Under the pieces are notes generated by a model, which was not told the origin of the DNA, made no database searches, and saw nothing but the letters and a program-made list of their open reading frames with translations. A stretch of DNA of 64,000 nt from Cupriavidus necator N-1 (GTDB taxonomy: Bacteria > Pseudomonadota > Gammaproteobacteria > Burkholderiales > Burkholderiaceae): positions 434,001 through 498,000 of the forward strand of contig NC_015727.1 in the NCBI RefSeq assembly GCF_000219215.1. The letters are read 5' to 3'. Of this stretch, positions 52,804 to 64,000 are shown piece after piece. A program made the translations under genes and the position numbers. Every line of letters begins with the position of its first letter. The stretch's first letter is position 1.

Positions 52804-54579
52804 ATGCGCGACACCCCTCCGTCCACAGACACCGTCGACTGCGATCTGCTGGTGATCGGCTCCGGCGCGGGCGGCCTCTCCACTGCAGTCACGGCCCGCA
52901 AGCACGGCCTCAACGTATTGGTCGTGGAGAAGGACAGCATGTTTGGCGGTACCACCGCCTTTTCGGGCGGTGTGCTATGGATTCCCGGCAACCCGGTCTC
53001 CCGCCGCGCCAACCAGAAAGACAGCCGCGATGCCGCGCGCTCGTATCTCGCTGCTGAAGCGGGCGCCGCCTTCGACGCTGCTGCCGTCGACGCGTTCCTG
53101 GAGAACGGTCCAAAGATGGTCGAGTGGTTTGAGCGCGAAACCAGCGTGAGGTTCGTGCCGACGCTGTACCCCGACTACCACCCTACGCAGATCGGCGGCG
53201 TGGATGTCGGCCGCTCGATCCTGGCGGCGCCCTTCGACATCCGCGAACTCGGGAAGGACATGCCGCGCCTGCGCCCGCCGCTGGCGACGATCACGTTCAT
53301 CGGCATGATGTTCAATTCGTCTAATGCCGACCTGAAGCACTTCTTCAATGTCACGAAGTCGGTCCGCTCGTTCTTCTACGTTGCCAGGCGGCTGGCAAGC
53401 CACCTCAAGGAACTGGTGCGCTATCGACGCGGCGTCAATGTGACCAGCGGCAATGCACTGGCCGCGCGCCTGGCGAAATCGGCTCTGGAGCTCGGCATTC
53501 CCATCTGGACCGCTTCTCCCGCACTTCGCCTTGTCACGCGAGACGGCGCCGTCGTGGGCGCGGTCGTCAGCCGCGACGGCCGCGAGGTCGAGATCCGCGC
53601 CAGGCAAGGGGTGGTGCTGGCTAGTGGCGGCTTCTCCCATGACATAGAGCGGCTGCGCAAGGCATACCCACACATTGCCCGTGGCGGAGAACACTTCTCG
53701 CCCGTGCCTGTCACTAACACCGGTGATGGTGCGCGCCTGGCCGAACAGGCCGGCGGGACAGTGCCGCTGCGCTATCGCGACGCGGCGGCCTGGATGCCGG
53801 TGTCGAAGGTGCCGATGCGCGGCGGCCGTTTCGTGGCGTTCCCCCACCTGCTGGACCGCTATAAGCCAGGCGTGATCGGCGTGCTGCGCAACGGCCAGCG
53901 GTTCACCAACGAATCCAATTCGTACCACGATGTGGGGGCGGACCTCATTCGCGCTTGCGAAGGCCAGCCGGAAACGGCGATGTGGCTGATCTGCGACCAG
54001 GGCACCATTTCCAAGTATGGCTTGGGCTACGCCAAGCCGGCGCCGCTTCCCCTGGGGGGACTACTGCGCAAAGGCTACCTCATGCGCGGAAGATCGCTCG
54101 CCGAGCTGGCGCAGAAGTGCGGCATCGACGCGAACGCGCTGGAGCAGACGGTGCGGGACTTCAACGCGGGGGCACAGCACGGCGACGACCGCCAGTTCGG
54201 CCGCGGCACCACCTCGTTCAACCGGTACCTCGGCGACCCGGAGCACAAACCGAACCCCTGCGTGGCGCCGGTCGCACAAGGCCCCTTCTATGCGCTGAAG
54301 GTTGTGATGGGCGATCTCGGCACCTTCGACGGCATTGCGACTAATGTGGAAGGGGCCGTGCTACGCGAGGATGGCGTCCCTATTGAAGGGCTCTACGCTG
54401 TAGGCAACGACCGCGCAAGCATTATGGGCGGCAATTATCCGGGTGCAGGCATCACGCTTGGTCCCATTATGACATTCGGCTATATCACCGGCCGGCATAT
54501 CGCCAGGCGCGCCAATGTGCCAGCCGGCAGCCGGGCATTGCAAGGTACACGACAGGAGAAGGTCCATGCAGCCCGATAA
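52804..54579 (+). CDS. 3-ketosteroid-delta-1-dehydrogenase-like flavoprotein
   Basis: A 591-residue FAD enzyme. The dinucleotide motif LLVIGSGAGGLSTAVTARKHG is followed by EKDSMFGGTTAFSGGVLWIPGN. The middle has the NTGDGARLAEQAGG segment. The C-terminus has VGNDRASIMGGNYPGAGITLGPIMTFGYITGRH, which closes the FAD site. This layout is that of KstD and related 3-oxo-delta-4 steroid or cyclohexanone-type dehydrogenases. Actual activity on steroids is not shown. GAGTT-type spacing to the ATG is weak. The NIPSNAP gene overlaps its end. Confidence 0.82.
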   Translation: MRDTPPSTDTVDCDLLVIGSGAGGLSTAVTARKHGLNVLVVEKDSMFGGTTAFSGGVLWIPGNPVSRRANQKDSRDAARSYLAAEAGAAFDAAAVDAFLENGPKMVEWFERETSVRFVPTLYPDYHPTQIGGVDVGRSILAAPFDIRELGKDMPRLRPPLATITFIGMMFNSSNADLKHFFNVTKSVRSFFYVARRLASHLKELVRYRRGVNVTSGNALAARLAKSALELGIPIWTASPALRLVTRDGAVVGAVVSRDGREVEIRARQGVVLASGGFSHDIERLRKAYPHIARGGEHFSPVPVTNTGDGARLAEQAGGTVPLRYRDAAAWMPVSKVPMRGGRFVAFPHLLDRYKPGVIGVLRNGQRFTNESNSYHDVGADLIRACEGQPETAMWLICDQGTISKYGLGYAKPAPLPLGGLLRKGYLMRGRSLAELAQKCGIDANALEQTVRDFNAGAQHGDDRQFGRGTTSFNRYLGDPEHKPNPCVAPVAQGPFYALKVVMGDLGTFDGIATNVEGAVLREDGVPIEGLYAVGNDRASIMGGNYPGAGITLGPIMTFGYITGRHIARRANVPAGSRALQGTRQEKVHAAR

Positions 54580-54919
54580 CGCGCTAACCCTTGTCGACCA
54601 CCGTATTTACACGATCCGGCTGCGCAAGATGAACGAGTTCCTCGACGTGTTCGGCAAGATGGCAATGCCCATTCTGCTCGAAACACTGGGCAACCCGCTT
54701 GGCGCTTACGTCAGCCAGGTCGGACCGCAGAACCAGTTCGTGCACTTGTGGGGATATGTGGATCTCGCCGACTACGAGCGTCGCTCCCGTGCGCGCGATG
54801 CCCACCCGCGGTTCTCCGACTATCTGGCGGCGTCAGAACATCTCATCGTCGCCCAGGAGACGCGGCTGATCCGCGCGGTTGCCATGCCTGGGGTGACGAT
54901 TCCGACGAGTCACCGATAG
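54566..54919 (+). CDS. NIPSNAP family protein
   Basis: A 117-residue ferredoxin-like-fold (dimeric alpha/beta barrel) protein. VDHRIYTIRLRKMNEFLDVFGKMAMPIL and VHLWGYVDLADYERR match NIPSNAP. The start overlaps the flavoprotein stop by 14 bases and has AGGAG upstream. Members accompany aromatic and terpenoid catabolic genes but their reactions are unknown. Confidence 0.88.
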   Translation: MQPDNALTLVDHRIYTIRLRKMNEFLDVFGKMAMPILLETLGNPLGAYVSQVGPQNQFVHLWGYVDLADYERRSRARDAHPRFSDYLAASEHLIVAQETRLIRAVAMPGVTIPTSHR

Positions 54920-54961
54920 CGGTGAGAAACCCGCCAACCTGACAAGAAATTGGAGACAAAG

Positions 54962-55963
54962 ATGAAGTTCCTGCCTCGCATCGCGCGAACCTCGCGCGGA
55001 CTTGCCGCCGCGTTTTCTGGCGTGCTGCTATCCATGGCCGCCCTGGCACCCGTTGCCGCAGCGGACGCTTATCCATCCAAGCCGATCACGGTGGTGGTGC
55101 CATACTCAGCAGGAGGCGCCAGCGATATCCAGGTACGCGCCATTTCCCAGCAGTTGTCGAAGATCCTGGGGCAACCCATCATCGTCGACAATCGCGCGGG
55201 GGCATCCGGCGCGATCGGCGCTGCATTTGTCGCACGTGCCGCACCCGACGGCTATACCCTGCTGTATCCGAACAACGGTCTGCTGATCGCCGCGTTGCTC
55301 AACAAGGCGGCCGGATACGACCCGCTCAAGGATCTCGCGCCCATCTCGACGGTGACCGCCATGCCGATGGTGCTGGTCGTCAACAAGGACTTGCCGGTCA
55401 ACAACCTGCGCGAGTTCTTCGCCTATGCCAAGGGCCGCCCGAACACGCTGAACTACGCGACCGCCGGCCCGGGATCCTACGGCAACCTGGCCACGCACTT
55501 GCTTTCGCAGGCGGCCAGCCTGCGCATGACACAAGTACCGTATCGCGGTGAAGCGAATACCACAATGTCGGTACGTTCAGGCGAATCGCAGGTGCTATTT
55601 ACCAGCCCGTCGGCGACGATGATGGGCCAGGTCAACGCGGGCAACCTGAAGCTGCTGGGCGTGGGGAGCGCCGGGCGCTCGGAGGTCGCGCCGAACGCGC
55701 AGCCGATCGCCGAGGTCCTGCCCGGGTTCAAATCGGAGATCTGGTTTGGCCTGATGGCGCCTGCAAAGACGCCGCAACCGATCATCGACAAGCTCAACCA
55801 GGCTGTGCAACAGGTGCTGAAAGATCCCGCCATTCGAGCCAAGCTGCTGGCGAACTCGGCGGTGGCCCAGCCGTCCTCCCCACAGACGTTTGAGAAGCTG
55901 CTCCGCACCGAGCACGCGCAGTACGCGGAGATCATCCGCAAGCACAACATCACCGCAGATTAA
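54962..55963 (+). CDS. Bug-family tripartite tricarboxylate transporter receptor, second copy
   Basis: A 333-residue periplasmic binding protein. GGAG lies 7 bases before ATG 54962. The signal peptide is residues ~1-34 (GLAAAFSGVLLSMAALAPVAAA). YPSKPITVVVPYSAGGASDIQVRAIS and DNRAGASGAIGAAFVARAAPDGYTLLYPN are family hallmarks. It is co-directional with the catabolic genes on both sides and probably captures their organic-acid substrate. Confidence 0.92.
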   Translation: MKFLPRIARTSRGLAAAFSGVLLSMAALAPVAAADAYPSKPITVVVPYSAGGASDIQVRAISQQLSKILGQPIIVDNRAGASGAIGAAFVARAAPDGYTLLYPNNGLLIAALLNKAAGYDPLKDLAPISTVTAMPMVLVVNKDLPVNNLREFFAYAKGRPNTLNYATAGPGSYGNLATHLLSQAASLRMTQVPYRGEANTTMSVRSGESQVLFTSPSATMMGQVNAGNLKLLGVGSAGRSEVAPNAQPIAEVLPGFKSEIWFGLMAPAKTPQPIIDKLNQAVQQVLKDPAIRAKLLANSAVAQPSSPQTFEKLLRTEHAQYAEIIRKHNITAD

Positions 55964-56090
55964 GCCCGTCTGCCGGAACAGGATCCCCACTGGACGTACA
56001 GCCGTGGCCTGAAACCACGGCGCTCACACGCGCCGGCGCCAGGGCGCCCGGCCCCCCTTTTGACTCAACATCCGTTTTCAGGAGTACCCC

Positions 56091-58491
<2,401 letters not shown>

Positions 58492-58514
58492 GGCGCCTGG
58501 CCAACTGATCCGTA

Positions 58515-58537
58515 CCGTGCCGCAGGGAGCGGCACGG
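58515..58537 (+). terminator. hairpin after pobA
   Basis: CCGTGCCGC and GCGGCACGG form a perfect 9-bp stem with a 5-base loop between pobA and the porin gene. There is no T-run, so termination may be partial. Confidence 0.4.
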
Positions 58538-58604
58538 CGGTCGTCCCGCGCGATATCAGCGGTATGTTCAGCGCGGTAATCACAATAAGGAGGAAGGAGA
58601 TAAG

Positions 58605-59702
58605 ATGAAGTACCGCTTTCAAATCGGTGCCACGATGGCATTCGCTGCAATGGCATCGGGGGCGTCGGCACAGTCCAATGTCACGCTCTACGGCGTGGTC
58701 GACGTAGGGATTGAATACGCCAATCATCAGGCGGGTGGCGGCAAGGATCTCGTCAGGGAAACCGCAGGCAATATCTCCGGGTCGCGATGGGGCTTGCGTG
58801 GCACAGAGGACCTCGGCGCGGGTCTGAAGGGACTGTTTCTTCTCGAAAGCGGCTTTGATCCGGATACCGGCAAGTCAGGACAGGGAAACCGGCTGTTCGG
58901 GCGGTCTGCCTATGTCGGGCTGAGCCAGGCAGGTGTCGGCAGCTTGCTGCTGGGGCGGCAGCAGAATCTGCTCTTTGACTTCGTCGCGAGCTTTGACCCC
59001 ATGGGACTGGCGCCGCGGTACTCGATCTTTACCCAGGATCTGGGATTCGTGGGGCGTTCCGACAACACGGTCAAGTACGTCGGGACCTTTGGCGGGCTGA
59101 ACGCGGCGGCAATGTATAGCTTTGGCGCGGAGAGCGGGACGGTGAATGGTAGTGAAGTTCCTGGTCATGCCAAGCTCGGCCGCGAGTACGGCGCAAAACT
59201 TGACTATTCCATTGGGCGCGCGAGTTTTGGCGGGGCGTATGACGAGACCAATACCGGTACCCTGACAACCAACCCGGATGCCACAACGCGCAGGGCGACG
59301 TTCGCCGGCACCTATGCGTTCGACAAGGTGACTGCTTACGCGGGATACCGGTGGGCCAATGCCTCGGGCGGGGCGCGGCTGCCGGGCACGACTTCCGCTG
59401 CGGCGACGCAGGGAGCGAACCTGTGGTGGGCCGGGGCACGTTGGCAGGTGACGCCGGCGGTCACGCTGGCAGGGGCAGCCTACTATCAGGACTTCCGCCA
59501 TTCCAGTGCCGATCCTTGGTTATTCGTCGGGTTCGCGAACTATTCATTCTCCAAGCGCACAGATGTCTACCTGTCCGCTGCCTACACGAAGAACAAGAAC
59601 GGTTCAGCGCTCGGTGCCGGACAAGGTGCCGCAGGATGGGGCAATACGGATCCGGGCATGAATCAGTTCGCGGCCAATGTTGGCGTGCGCCACAAGTTCT
59701 AA
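58605..59702 (+). CDS. general outer-membrane porin (Burkholderiales type)
   Basis: A 365-residue trimeric-porin family protein. AAGGAG lies just before the ATG. The signal peptide is residues 1-22 (ending ASGASAQ), then NVTLYGVVDVGIEYANHQ, SRWGLRGTEDLGAGLKGLFLLESGFDPDTG and GRSAYVGLSQAGVGSLLLGRQ. The protein ends NVGVRHKF with the terminal phenylalanine needed for outer-membrane insertion. It probably admits the substrate of the adjacent genes. Confidence 0.95.
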   Translation: MKYRFQIGATMAFAAMASGASAQSNVTLYGVVDVGIEYANHQAGGGKDLVRETAGNISGSRWGLRGTEDLGAGLKGLFLLESGFDPDTGKSGQGNRLFGRSAYVGLSQAGVGSLLLGRQQNLLFDFVASFDPMGLAPRYSIFTQDLGFVGRSDNTVKYVGTFGGLNAAAMYSFGAESGTVNGSEVPGHAKLGREYGAKLDYSIGRASFGGAYDETNTGTLTTNPDATTRRATFAGTYAFDKVTAYAGYRWANASGGARLPGTTSAAATQGANLWWAGARWQVTPAVTLAGAAYYQDFRHSSADPWLFVGFANYSFSKRTDVYLSAAYTKNKNGSALGAGQGAAGWGNTDPGMNQFAANVGVRHKF

Positions 59703-60133
59703 TTGATTATTTGAGGCGGGGAGGGTGCCGGCACGGCCGGTCCATCCGGCGCCGGCCACTGCGGAGAGACGGCCATGTATCCGACACGCGACGCCGAGGT
59801 CATTGCGCCAGGACGAATTCCAGCTCCTGGAAAGGCTCCATCAGGAGGGCCACAGTTGCCGCGGTTTTCTGCCGAATGCCGTACCGCCGTGATACCAGGC
59901 AATAGTGTTCGGGCTGGCGCAGCGCCCGCGTCATGCTGCAACGCGACTCGCCGGCACGCACTGCCATGGCGTCGCGGCTTCACCCTTGTCGGGGATGTGG
60001 TCCACCTTGATGCCGGTGATCTGCGCCAACCATACTGTCACTCGGTCTGAGTAAGCGCCTGATGAGTAGAAGCCCTGATCCACATAAGAAGCCCGCCTGT
60101 TTCCAAGTCGTCGAAGGTTCGCCCGGAGGCCCG
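59703..60133. other. intergenic region, possible regulator relic
   Basis: About 430 bases with a GC-rich imperfect hairpin just after the porin stop. On the minus strand (about 59810-59937) a short frame reads HYCLVSRRYGIRQKTAATVALLM before a stop; it might be the tail of a degraded gene, but I cannot assign it. Nothing else was found. Confidence 0.35.
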
Positions 60134-61501
60134 GTGCTAACCGGCCGCCGGGCCATGGCCTTTCCTTGGAAGCAAGGGACAGCGACAGCCGCAATGCCAA
60201 TACTGATGCTGGCCGATATGCTGCTGCGCCATCGGTTCAGCGTTGCCTTGCTTGCCGTGGGTTACCTGATCTTCTTGCTGCTGCAGCATCGGCAGGCCGC
60301 GACTGGAGTCCGACGCACCTCTATCGCACTGACGTCACTGACGGTGTTGCTGTTGCCTGTGATTGACATGCCCATGAAAGCGTTGGAGAGTGGCGTGCGA
60401 ATCGGCGGCATGATCTCTTCGCTGCTGATCTCGGTCAGCTTGTTGTCGCGCGCGTCAATGCGCGTGCCTCGCATGCGCAAGGTGGTTGCGGATCTCTTTG
60501 CGCTGCAGCGCAGCCAAAGGCCGCTTGCTTTGGGGATTGCCGCGCAATTCCTGGGCGGGTTCCTTGGTCTGGCCGGCCTGACCATGATGATGGACGTGGC
60601 GGCCCAGCGCGACGGTGTTGTGAAGACAGACCAGATCGCAGACTTCAGCGCTATTTCGCGGGGGTATGCCGCACTCAGCCTGTGGAGCCCCATGTACAGC
60701 AACATGAGCATCGTGCTGGCGCTGTACGGAGGCATCGGATGGACTGAGGTGCTGCCGTATGCCTTTGTGATATCGGCCCTGTTCATCGGCCTGGGAGCGC
60801 TGCTTGAGAAGGCTAAGCGGCGAGGCGCGATGCCAAGTGAGGCGCAGGCGACCTCAGTCGTCCCGCTGCTGCGAGAAGGGCTGCCGATCATGGCGGTGAT
60901 ATTGTGTTTCGTTGCACTCATGGTGCTTACGAGCAACCGCTTGAATCTGTCAATATCCGCCGTGATTATCTTCGGCGCGCCTGCAGTTGCATGGCTGCTG
61001 AATGTGCTGCACACCTCGGATCGAACGCGCCGCTGGGCAGCAGGCAGCCGACAACTGGGGCAGGATCTCCTCGGGCAAAGCGCCATGGCGGGGGAAGTAA
61101 TGCTGTTCTTGGCATCGGGATGCGCCGGCACGGTCTTCTCTCAGGCCCTCCCCGTCAGTTGGAGTGCAGCCATTGCGCAGATGACAGGCGGCTCGTCTTA
61201 CCTAAGCTGCCTGTTGGTAATAGTTGCCATAGTGCTGCTTTCCGGCACCGCAATTCACCCGATGCTTAGCGCCATCCTGGTCGGCTCCAGTCTTTCTCCG
61301 ATGCTTCTTAATCTGCCGTCATTAGTGCACGTGTGTGCCGTTTTGGTAGGCTGGGGGCTTGCCATCATCGTCACGCCGTTCTCGGTGGTCAGCCTCATGG
61401 CAGCTCGCTTCAGCGGTATTCCTATCCTGGTCATCAGCCTGCGGGCGAACCTGGCGTTTGTACTTGTGAGCATGGGCGGCGCTGCGCTTGTGCTCGGTTA
61501 G
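60134..61501 (+). CDS. membrane permease, substrate unknown
   Basis: About 455 residues with 11-12 hydrophobic helices, for example SVALLAVGYLIFLLLQH, SLTVLLLPVIDMPMKALESGVRIGG, LPIMAVILCFVALMVLTSN and LLVIVAIVLLSGTAIHPMLSAILVGSSLSP. The overall look is of a secondary transporter with a duplicated fold (ion-transporter/permease superfamily), without a motif I can name. The start is uncertain: GTG 60134 follows GGAGG by 4 bases, while the frame is open to ATG 60062 with no ribosome site. It is the last intact gene of the second island. Confidence 0.7.
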   Translation: MLTGRRAMAFPWKQGTATAAMPILMLADMLLRHRFSVALLAVGYLIFLLLQHRQAATGVRRTSIALTSLTVLLLPVIDMPMKALESGVRIGGMISSLLISVSLLSRASMRVPRMRKVVADLFALQRSQRPLALGIAAQFLGGFLGLAGLTMMMDVAAQRDGVVKTDQIADFSAISRGYAALSLWSPMYSNMSIVLALYGGIGWTEVLPYAFVISALFIGLGALLEKAKRRGAMPSEAQATSVVPLLREGLPIMAVILCFVALMVLTSNRLNLSISAVIIFGAPAVAWLLNVLHTSDRTRRWAAGSRQLGQDLLGQSAMAGEVMLFLASGCAGTVFSQALPVSWSAAIAQMTGGSSYLSCLLVIVAIVLLSGTAIHPMLSAILVGSSLSPMLLNLPSLVHVCAVLVGWGLAIIVTPFSVVSLMAARFSGIPILVISLRANLAFVLVSMGGAALVLG

Positions 61502-61541
61502 GCTACTTGGCTGCTGCAAGAACGCTGAGAATGAGGTACTT

Positions 61542-61740
61542 ATGGATTTGACAACATCCACGAAATCCGGACCACTGCGGGGTCTGCGTGTCATTGAATT
61601 TGCAGGCCAGGCCTGGGTCCCGGCCGCTTTTCTTGCATGCTGTTGTCCGACATGGGGCCGAAGTCGTCCGCATCGATAGACCGGGCGCTCAGCTCGGCAA
61701 TCCCTTCGATATCGTAGGGCGAGGCCGCGCACTGAGACTA
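61542..61740 (+). pseudogene. CaiB/alpha-methylacyl-CoA racemase 5' relic
   Basis: From ATG 61542 the frame reads GPLRGLRVIEFAGQAWVPAAF; then a frameshift leads to RHGAEVVRIDRPGAQLGNPFDIVGRGRA. This matches the N-terminus of the racemase-like protein at 48557-49594. It breaks off near 61740, where transposase-like sequence begins. A gene truncated by an IS is likely. Confidence 0.8.
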
Positions 61741-61819
61741 CCGGAGACCGCCATGCGCATCTCGATCCAAGCCTGTATTGAGCGGGCGGGCGAACAGCCC
61801 TCTAAGGTGATCAAAGTGC

Positions 61820-62235
61820 GGTGATTGAGCGCAACGCCGATGTGGCTCCGGCCTCGGGGCTGGGCCTGTTCATTCGCGAGTCGCAAGAGATCCTGCGACG
61901 GCTTCAGACTGTGGTCTTGACCGAGTAGGTGGACCAGTTCATCCGGATCACCGGTATCAGTGATGGTGGCGATGATATTAGTTTTGCGTGCAAGTTGCCA
62001 CCGGCAACGGCCCGCGTGCTGGACTGGTATCACATTGGCATGCGGTTCGAGAACCTCCTCATGGCACTCCGAGGTCTGCGTGGCACTGATGCGCATACTC
62101 GAAGAGTCGACTGCGTGAACGCGTGCTCAAAGCGAAATGGCTGTTGTAGCACGGTGAGTCGAAGCGGTGCTTGGAGAGGCTAGAGTCGCTGCGACAGGAC
62201 ACAGGTTGGGTTGGCGCTCGCAGTCCACTAGGACT
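61820..62235 (+). pseudogene. ISKra4-like transposase relic
   Basis: SDGGDDISFACKLPPATARVLDWYHIGMRFENLLMALRGLRG (61955-62085) contains the VLDWYHI motif of ISKra4-type transposases. After a frameshift the stretch continues RERVLKAKWLL, stop, HGESKRCLERLESLRQDTGWVGARSPLG (to ~62235). At least two stops and one indel disable it. The IS110 gene lies immediately downstream. Confidence 0.65.
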
Positions 62236-62308
62236 GATGGTCACCCCCGCCTCCGCGAGTGCGCTACGCTTGCGGCACCAATTGATTGGAGACCATCATG
62301 CTGCAAGC

Positions 62309-63325
62309 GTGACCCTGGTTGGTATCGACCTTGGCAAGCATTCCTTTCACCTACACGGCCAGGACCGCAGAGGTAAAGGCGTGTTTCGCAAGAAGCTGAG
62401 CCGCAAGCAGTTGGTCGAGTTTTTCGCAACGTTCCACGCCTGCACCATCGTCATGGAAGCCTGTGCTGGCTCGCACCACATGGCCCGCAAGCTGGCTGCC
62501 TTGGGTCATCAGGTTAAGCTCATCTCACCGCAGTTCGTGCGGCCCTTCGTCAAGAGTAACAAGAACGACTTCGTGGATGCTGAGGCGATTTGCGAGGCGG
62601 CTTCGCGCCCATCCATGCGGTTCGTGACACCGAAGACGGAGTCCCAGCAAACGCTGTCTGCCCTGCATCGGGCGCGCGAATCGCTGATCCGCGATCGCAC
62701 CAAGACCGTCAACCAGATGCACGGCTTCCTGCTGGAGTTCGGCGTTAGCCTGCCGGTCGGCCAAGCGGTCATCAAGCGCCTGCCGGCGGTGCTGGCTGAG
62801 CATCCGCTGCCACCGCAACTGGTCGCGATCCTCGAACGCCTGCACAGCCACTTCAAGTACCTCGCCGAACAGATTGGCGAGATCGACAAGGAGATGACCC
62901 TCCAGCTCGCTGATGATGACACCGGACAGCGCCTGCTATCCATTCCAGGAATCGGCCCGATCACCGCGAGCGTACTGGCCGCCGAGATGGGCGACGGCAA
63001 ACAATACGGCAGCAGCCGAGACTTCGCGGCATCGATCGGGCTAGTGCCGCGGCAGCACAGTACCGGTGGGAAAGCCAACTTACTCGGCATCAGTAGACGC
63101 GGGGACAAGAACATCAGGCGTTTGCTGGTTCTGTGCGCGAGAGCTTATATGCGTCAACTTGATAGACGAACCGGGCGACTGGCGGACTGGGTACGCGCAA
63201 TGTTGTTGCGCCGCCATTCCAACGTCGTGGCTTGCGCGCTGGCGAACAAGCTTGCCAGAACAGCATGGGCAATCACAACCCGCAGAGCGGTGTTCGATGC
63301 GGGGTGTACGGGCGCGCCAGCTTAG
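62309..63325 (+). CDS. IS110-family transposase (third element)
   Basis: A ~338-residue transposase starting at GTG 62309 (VTLVGIDLGKHSFHLHGQD), where homology begins; the open frame continues upstream into the ISKra4 relic, and no good ribosome site decides the start. Conserved acidic sites are in GIDLGKH, VMEACAGSHHMARKLAALGH and KNDFVDAEAICEA. The C-terminal domain has LLSIPGIGPITASVLAAEMGDG, ASIGLVPRQHSTGGKANLLGISRRGDKNIRRLLV. The gene is intact. Element ends are unresolved. Confidence 0.9.
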   Translation: MTLVGIDLGKHSFHLHGQDRRGKGVFRKKLSRKQLVEFFATFHACTIVMEACAGSHHMARKLAALGHQVKLISPQFVRPFVKSNKNDFVDAEAICEAASRPSMRFVTPKTESQQTLSALHRARESLIRDRTKTVNQMHGFLLEFGVSLPVGQAVIKRLPAVLAEHPLPPQLVAILERLHSHFKYLAEQIGEIDKEMTLQLADDDTGQRLLSIPGIGPITASVLAAEMGDGKQYGSSRDFAASIGLVPRQHSTGGKANLLGISRRGDKNIRRLLVLCARAYMRQLDRRTGRLADWVRAMLLRRHSNVVACALANKLARTAWAITTRRAVFDAGCTGAPA

Positions 63326-63477
63326 GAAGCGGCACTCCCCTGGCTGACGAATTACCCAACTGGTTTTTCGACGACTGAAAATTTATGACGTGAACGGCAC
63401 AGCGGCCTGGCGGCGAACCTGGTCAGAAAACAAGTCTTCGAGACTGCTTCCGTTTTTAGGATCGTCAGGCGCGGATC

Positions 63478-63789
63478 TCATCGTGGCGCGGGGAGCCATT
63501 CCCCACGACGACGCCGAATAGATTTACGCAAGCCAACATCGGCATCAAGACTCAGGGTTGCAAAAATGGGGGTGACCATAGATTTTCTGAATCCCCGATC
63601 GCCCGCCATGATCGTCTCCAGCATGTGCGGGATCAACGTCGCCGCATCGACCGCTTCGCCATAGGTCTGCGCGTGCAGTGCGGCGTAGCGGTCGAGGTCG
63701 GCTTTCAGGCTGGCCGGGCAGGCAAAGGTCAGCTTCGTGGATTCCGATTTCGGCAGCGGCCCCAGCCGCAGCTTGCGCGTCGTCATCAT
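63478..63789 (-). CDS. DUF2274 protein of a trb-type conjugation module
   Basis: A 103-residue protein. LRLGPLPKSESTKLTFACPASLKADLDRYAALHAQTYG and AATLIPHMLETIMAGDRGFRK match DUF2274, encoded directly after trbI in Tn4371-like integrative conjugative elements. The ATG overlaps the trbI stop (ATGA). The N-terminal part looks like a ribbon-helix-helix DNA-binding domain. It marks the end of a conjugation operon that continues beyond the window. Confidence 0.88.
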   Translation of the reverse strand: MMTTRKLRLGPLPKSESTKLTFACPASLKADLDRYAALHAQTYGEAVDAATLIPHMLETIMAGDRGFRKSMVTPIFATLSLDADVGLRKSIRRRRGEWLPAPR

Positions 63790-64000
63790 GAAGTCCCCTT
63801 ATTGAAGAAAAGCGGCTGGTACGGCCGCAGCACCAGATCGCGGTTGACGATGATGCGAACCGGCAAGCCCGGACGTTCGGTCAGCGTCGGCTGAATGTTC
63901 ATGTTGCGCCGGGTCATCTCTTGACCGACCTGATTGATGCTGTCCTGCGCGCTGTCGCGCCCGGCGATGATGACCCGATCGCCGTCTTGGCGGTTCTCCG
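63786..64000 (-). CDS. trbI: conjugal transfer protein TrbI, C-terminal part
   Basis: The window edge cuts this gene; the last ~70 codons are present. RDSAQDSINQVGQEMTRRN and PVRIIVNRDLVLRPYQPLFF are the conserved end of TrbI/VirB10, the inner-to-outer membrane scaffold of the type IV secretion channel. It overlaps the DUF2274 gene by ATGA. With that neighbour it points to a Tn4371-type element starting at the right edge. Confidence 0.88.
   Translation of the reverse strand, partial: ENRQDGDRVIIAGRDSAQDSINQVGQEMTRRNMNIQPTLTERPGLPVRIIVNRDLVLRPYQPLFFNKGTS

Noticed and set aside
59775..60050. ORF between porin and permease
   Set aside because: Composition not protein-like (Pro/Arg/Ala-rich), no ribosome site; only a faint minus-strand trace was noted.

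Overview
This 64 kb window looks like a chromosome or megaplasmid segment from a Cupriavidus/Ralstonia-type betaproteobacterium. That is an inference from high GC, a class I PHA locus with a phasin, two Bug-type (tripartite tricarboxylate) binding proteins, an ActP/SLC5-kinase/Acs acetate cluster and, at the right edge, the end of a trb conjugation operon of the Tn4371 kind. No rRNA, tRNA or CRISPR array was seen.

Region 1 (1-17.5 kb) is a catabolic island. On the plus strand lie a frameshifted acyl-CoA dehydrogenase, a pair of divergent acyl-CoA dehydrogenases and a flavoprotein of the fumarate reductase/ketosteroid dehydrogenase superfamily. Converging on them from the minus strand is a probable operon: SDR, PQQ alcohol dehydrogenase with a cytochrome c domain, small CxxHxxC ferredoxin, cytochrome P450 and a BoxA-like ferredoxin/flavin reductase. 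Divergent from that operon run an enoyl-CoA hydratase, a thiolase-like protein lacking the nucleophilic cysteine, its DUF35 partner, and a complete pqqABCDE set. A coherent reading is P450 hydroxylation of an alkyl or cyclic substrate, oxidation of the alcohol by the PQQ enzyme and the SDR, CoA-ester dehydrogenation and hydration, then retro-aldol cleavage by the thiolase-like/DUF35 pair. The gene content resembles the actinobacterial igr cholesterol side-chain operon.

Region 2 (17.5-31.6 kb) holds a small secreted protein, an MFS transporter, an ABC-transporter relic and an acetate uptake and signalling operon: DUF485, ActP, a small membrane protein, an SLC5-histidine kinase, a single-domain response regulator, a membrane protein fusing a degenerate kinase to a DEDDh exonuclease, and a DUF294 nucleotidyltransferase. 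A frameshifted acs follows.

Region 3 (31.6-42.7 kb) is a decaying, IS-rich zone: a MaoC relic, an intact phasin, phaC split by IS110 and IS630 elements and fused by deletion to a hydratase fragment, a glucoamylase-family protein, an integrase relic, a Cache-domain protein, a second IS110 element, and fragments of a ring-cleavage dioxygenase and an XRE regulator.

Region 4 (42.7-61.5 kb) is a second acyl-CoA catabolic island: MaoC hydratase, Bug receptor, MmgE/PrpD, etfBA, a FadR-type regulator, two CaiB-type genes (one truncated), a second thiolase-like/DUF35 pair, a ketosteroid-dehydrogenase-like flavoprotein, a NIPSNAP protein, a second Bug receptor, an acyl-CoA dehydrogenase, PobA, a porin and a permease. 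Four near-identical 17-bp palindromes (CATTGG-N5-CCAWTG-like) sit in front of etfBA, the regulator, the CaiB gene and the thiolase, and outline a local regulon.

Region 5 (61.5-64 kb) has a CaiB relic, an ISKra4-like transposase relic, a third IS110 transposase, then DUF2274 and the C-terminus of TrbI.
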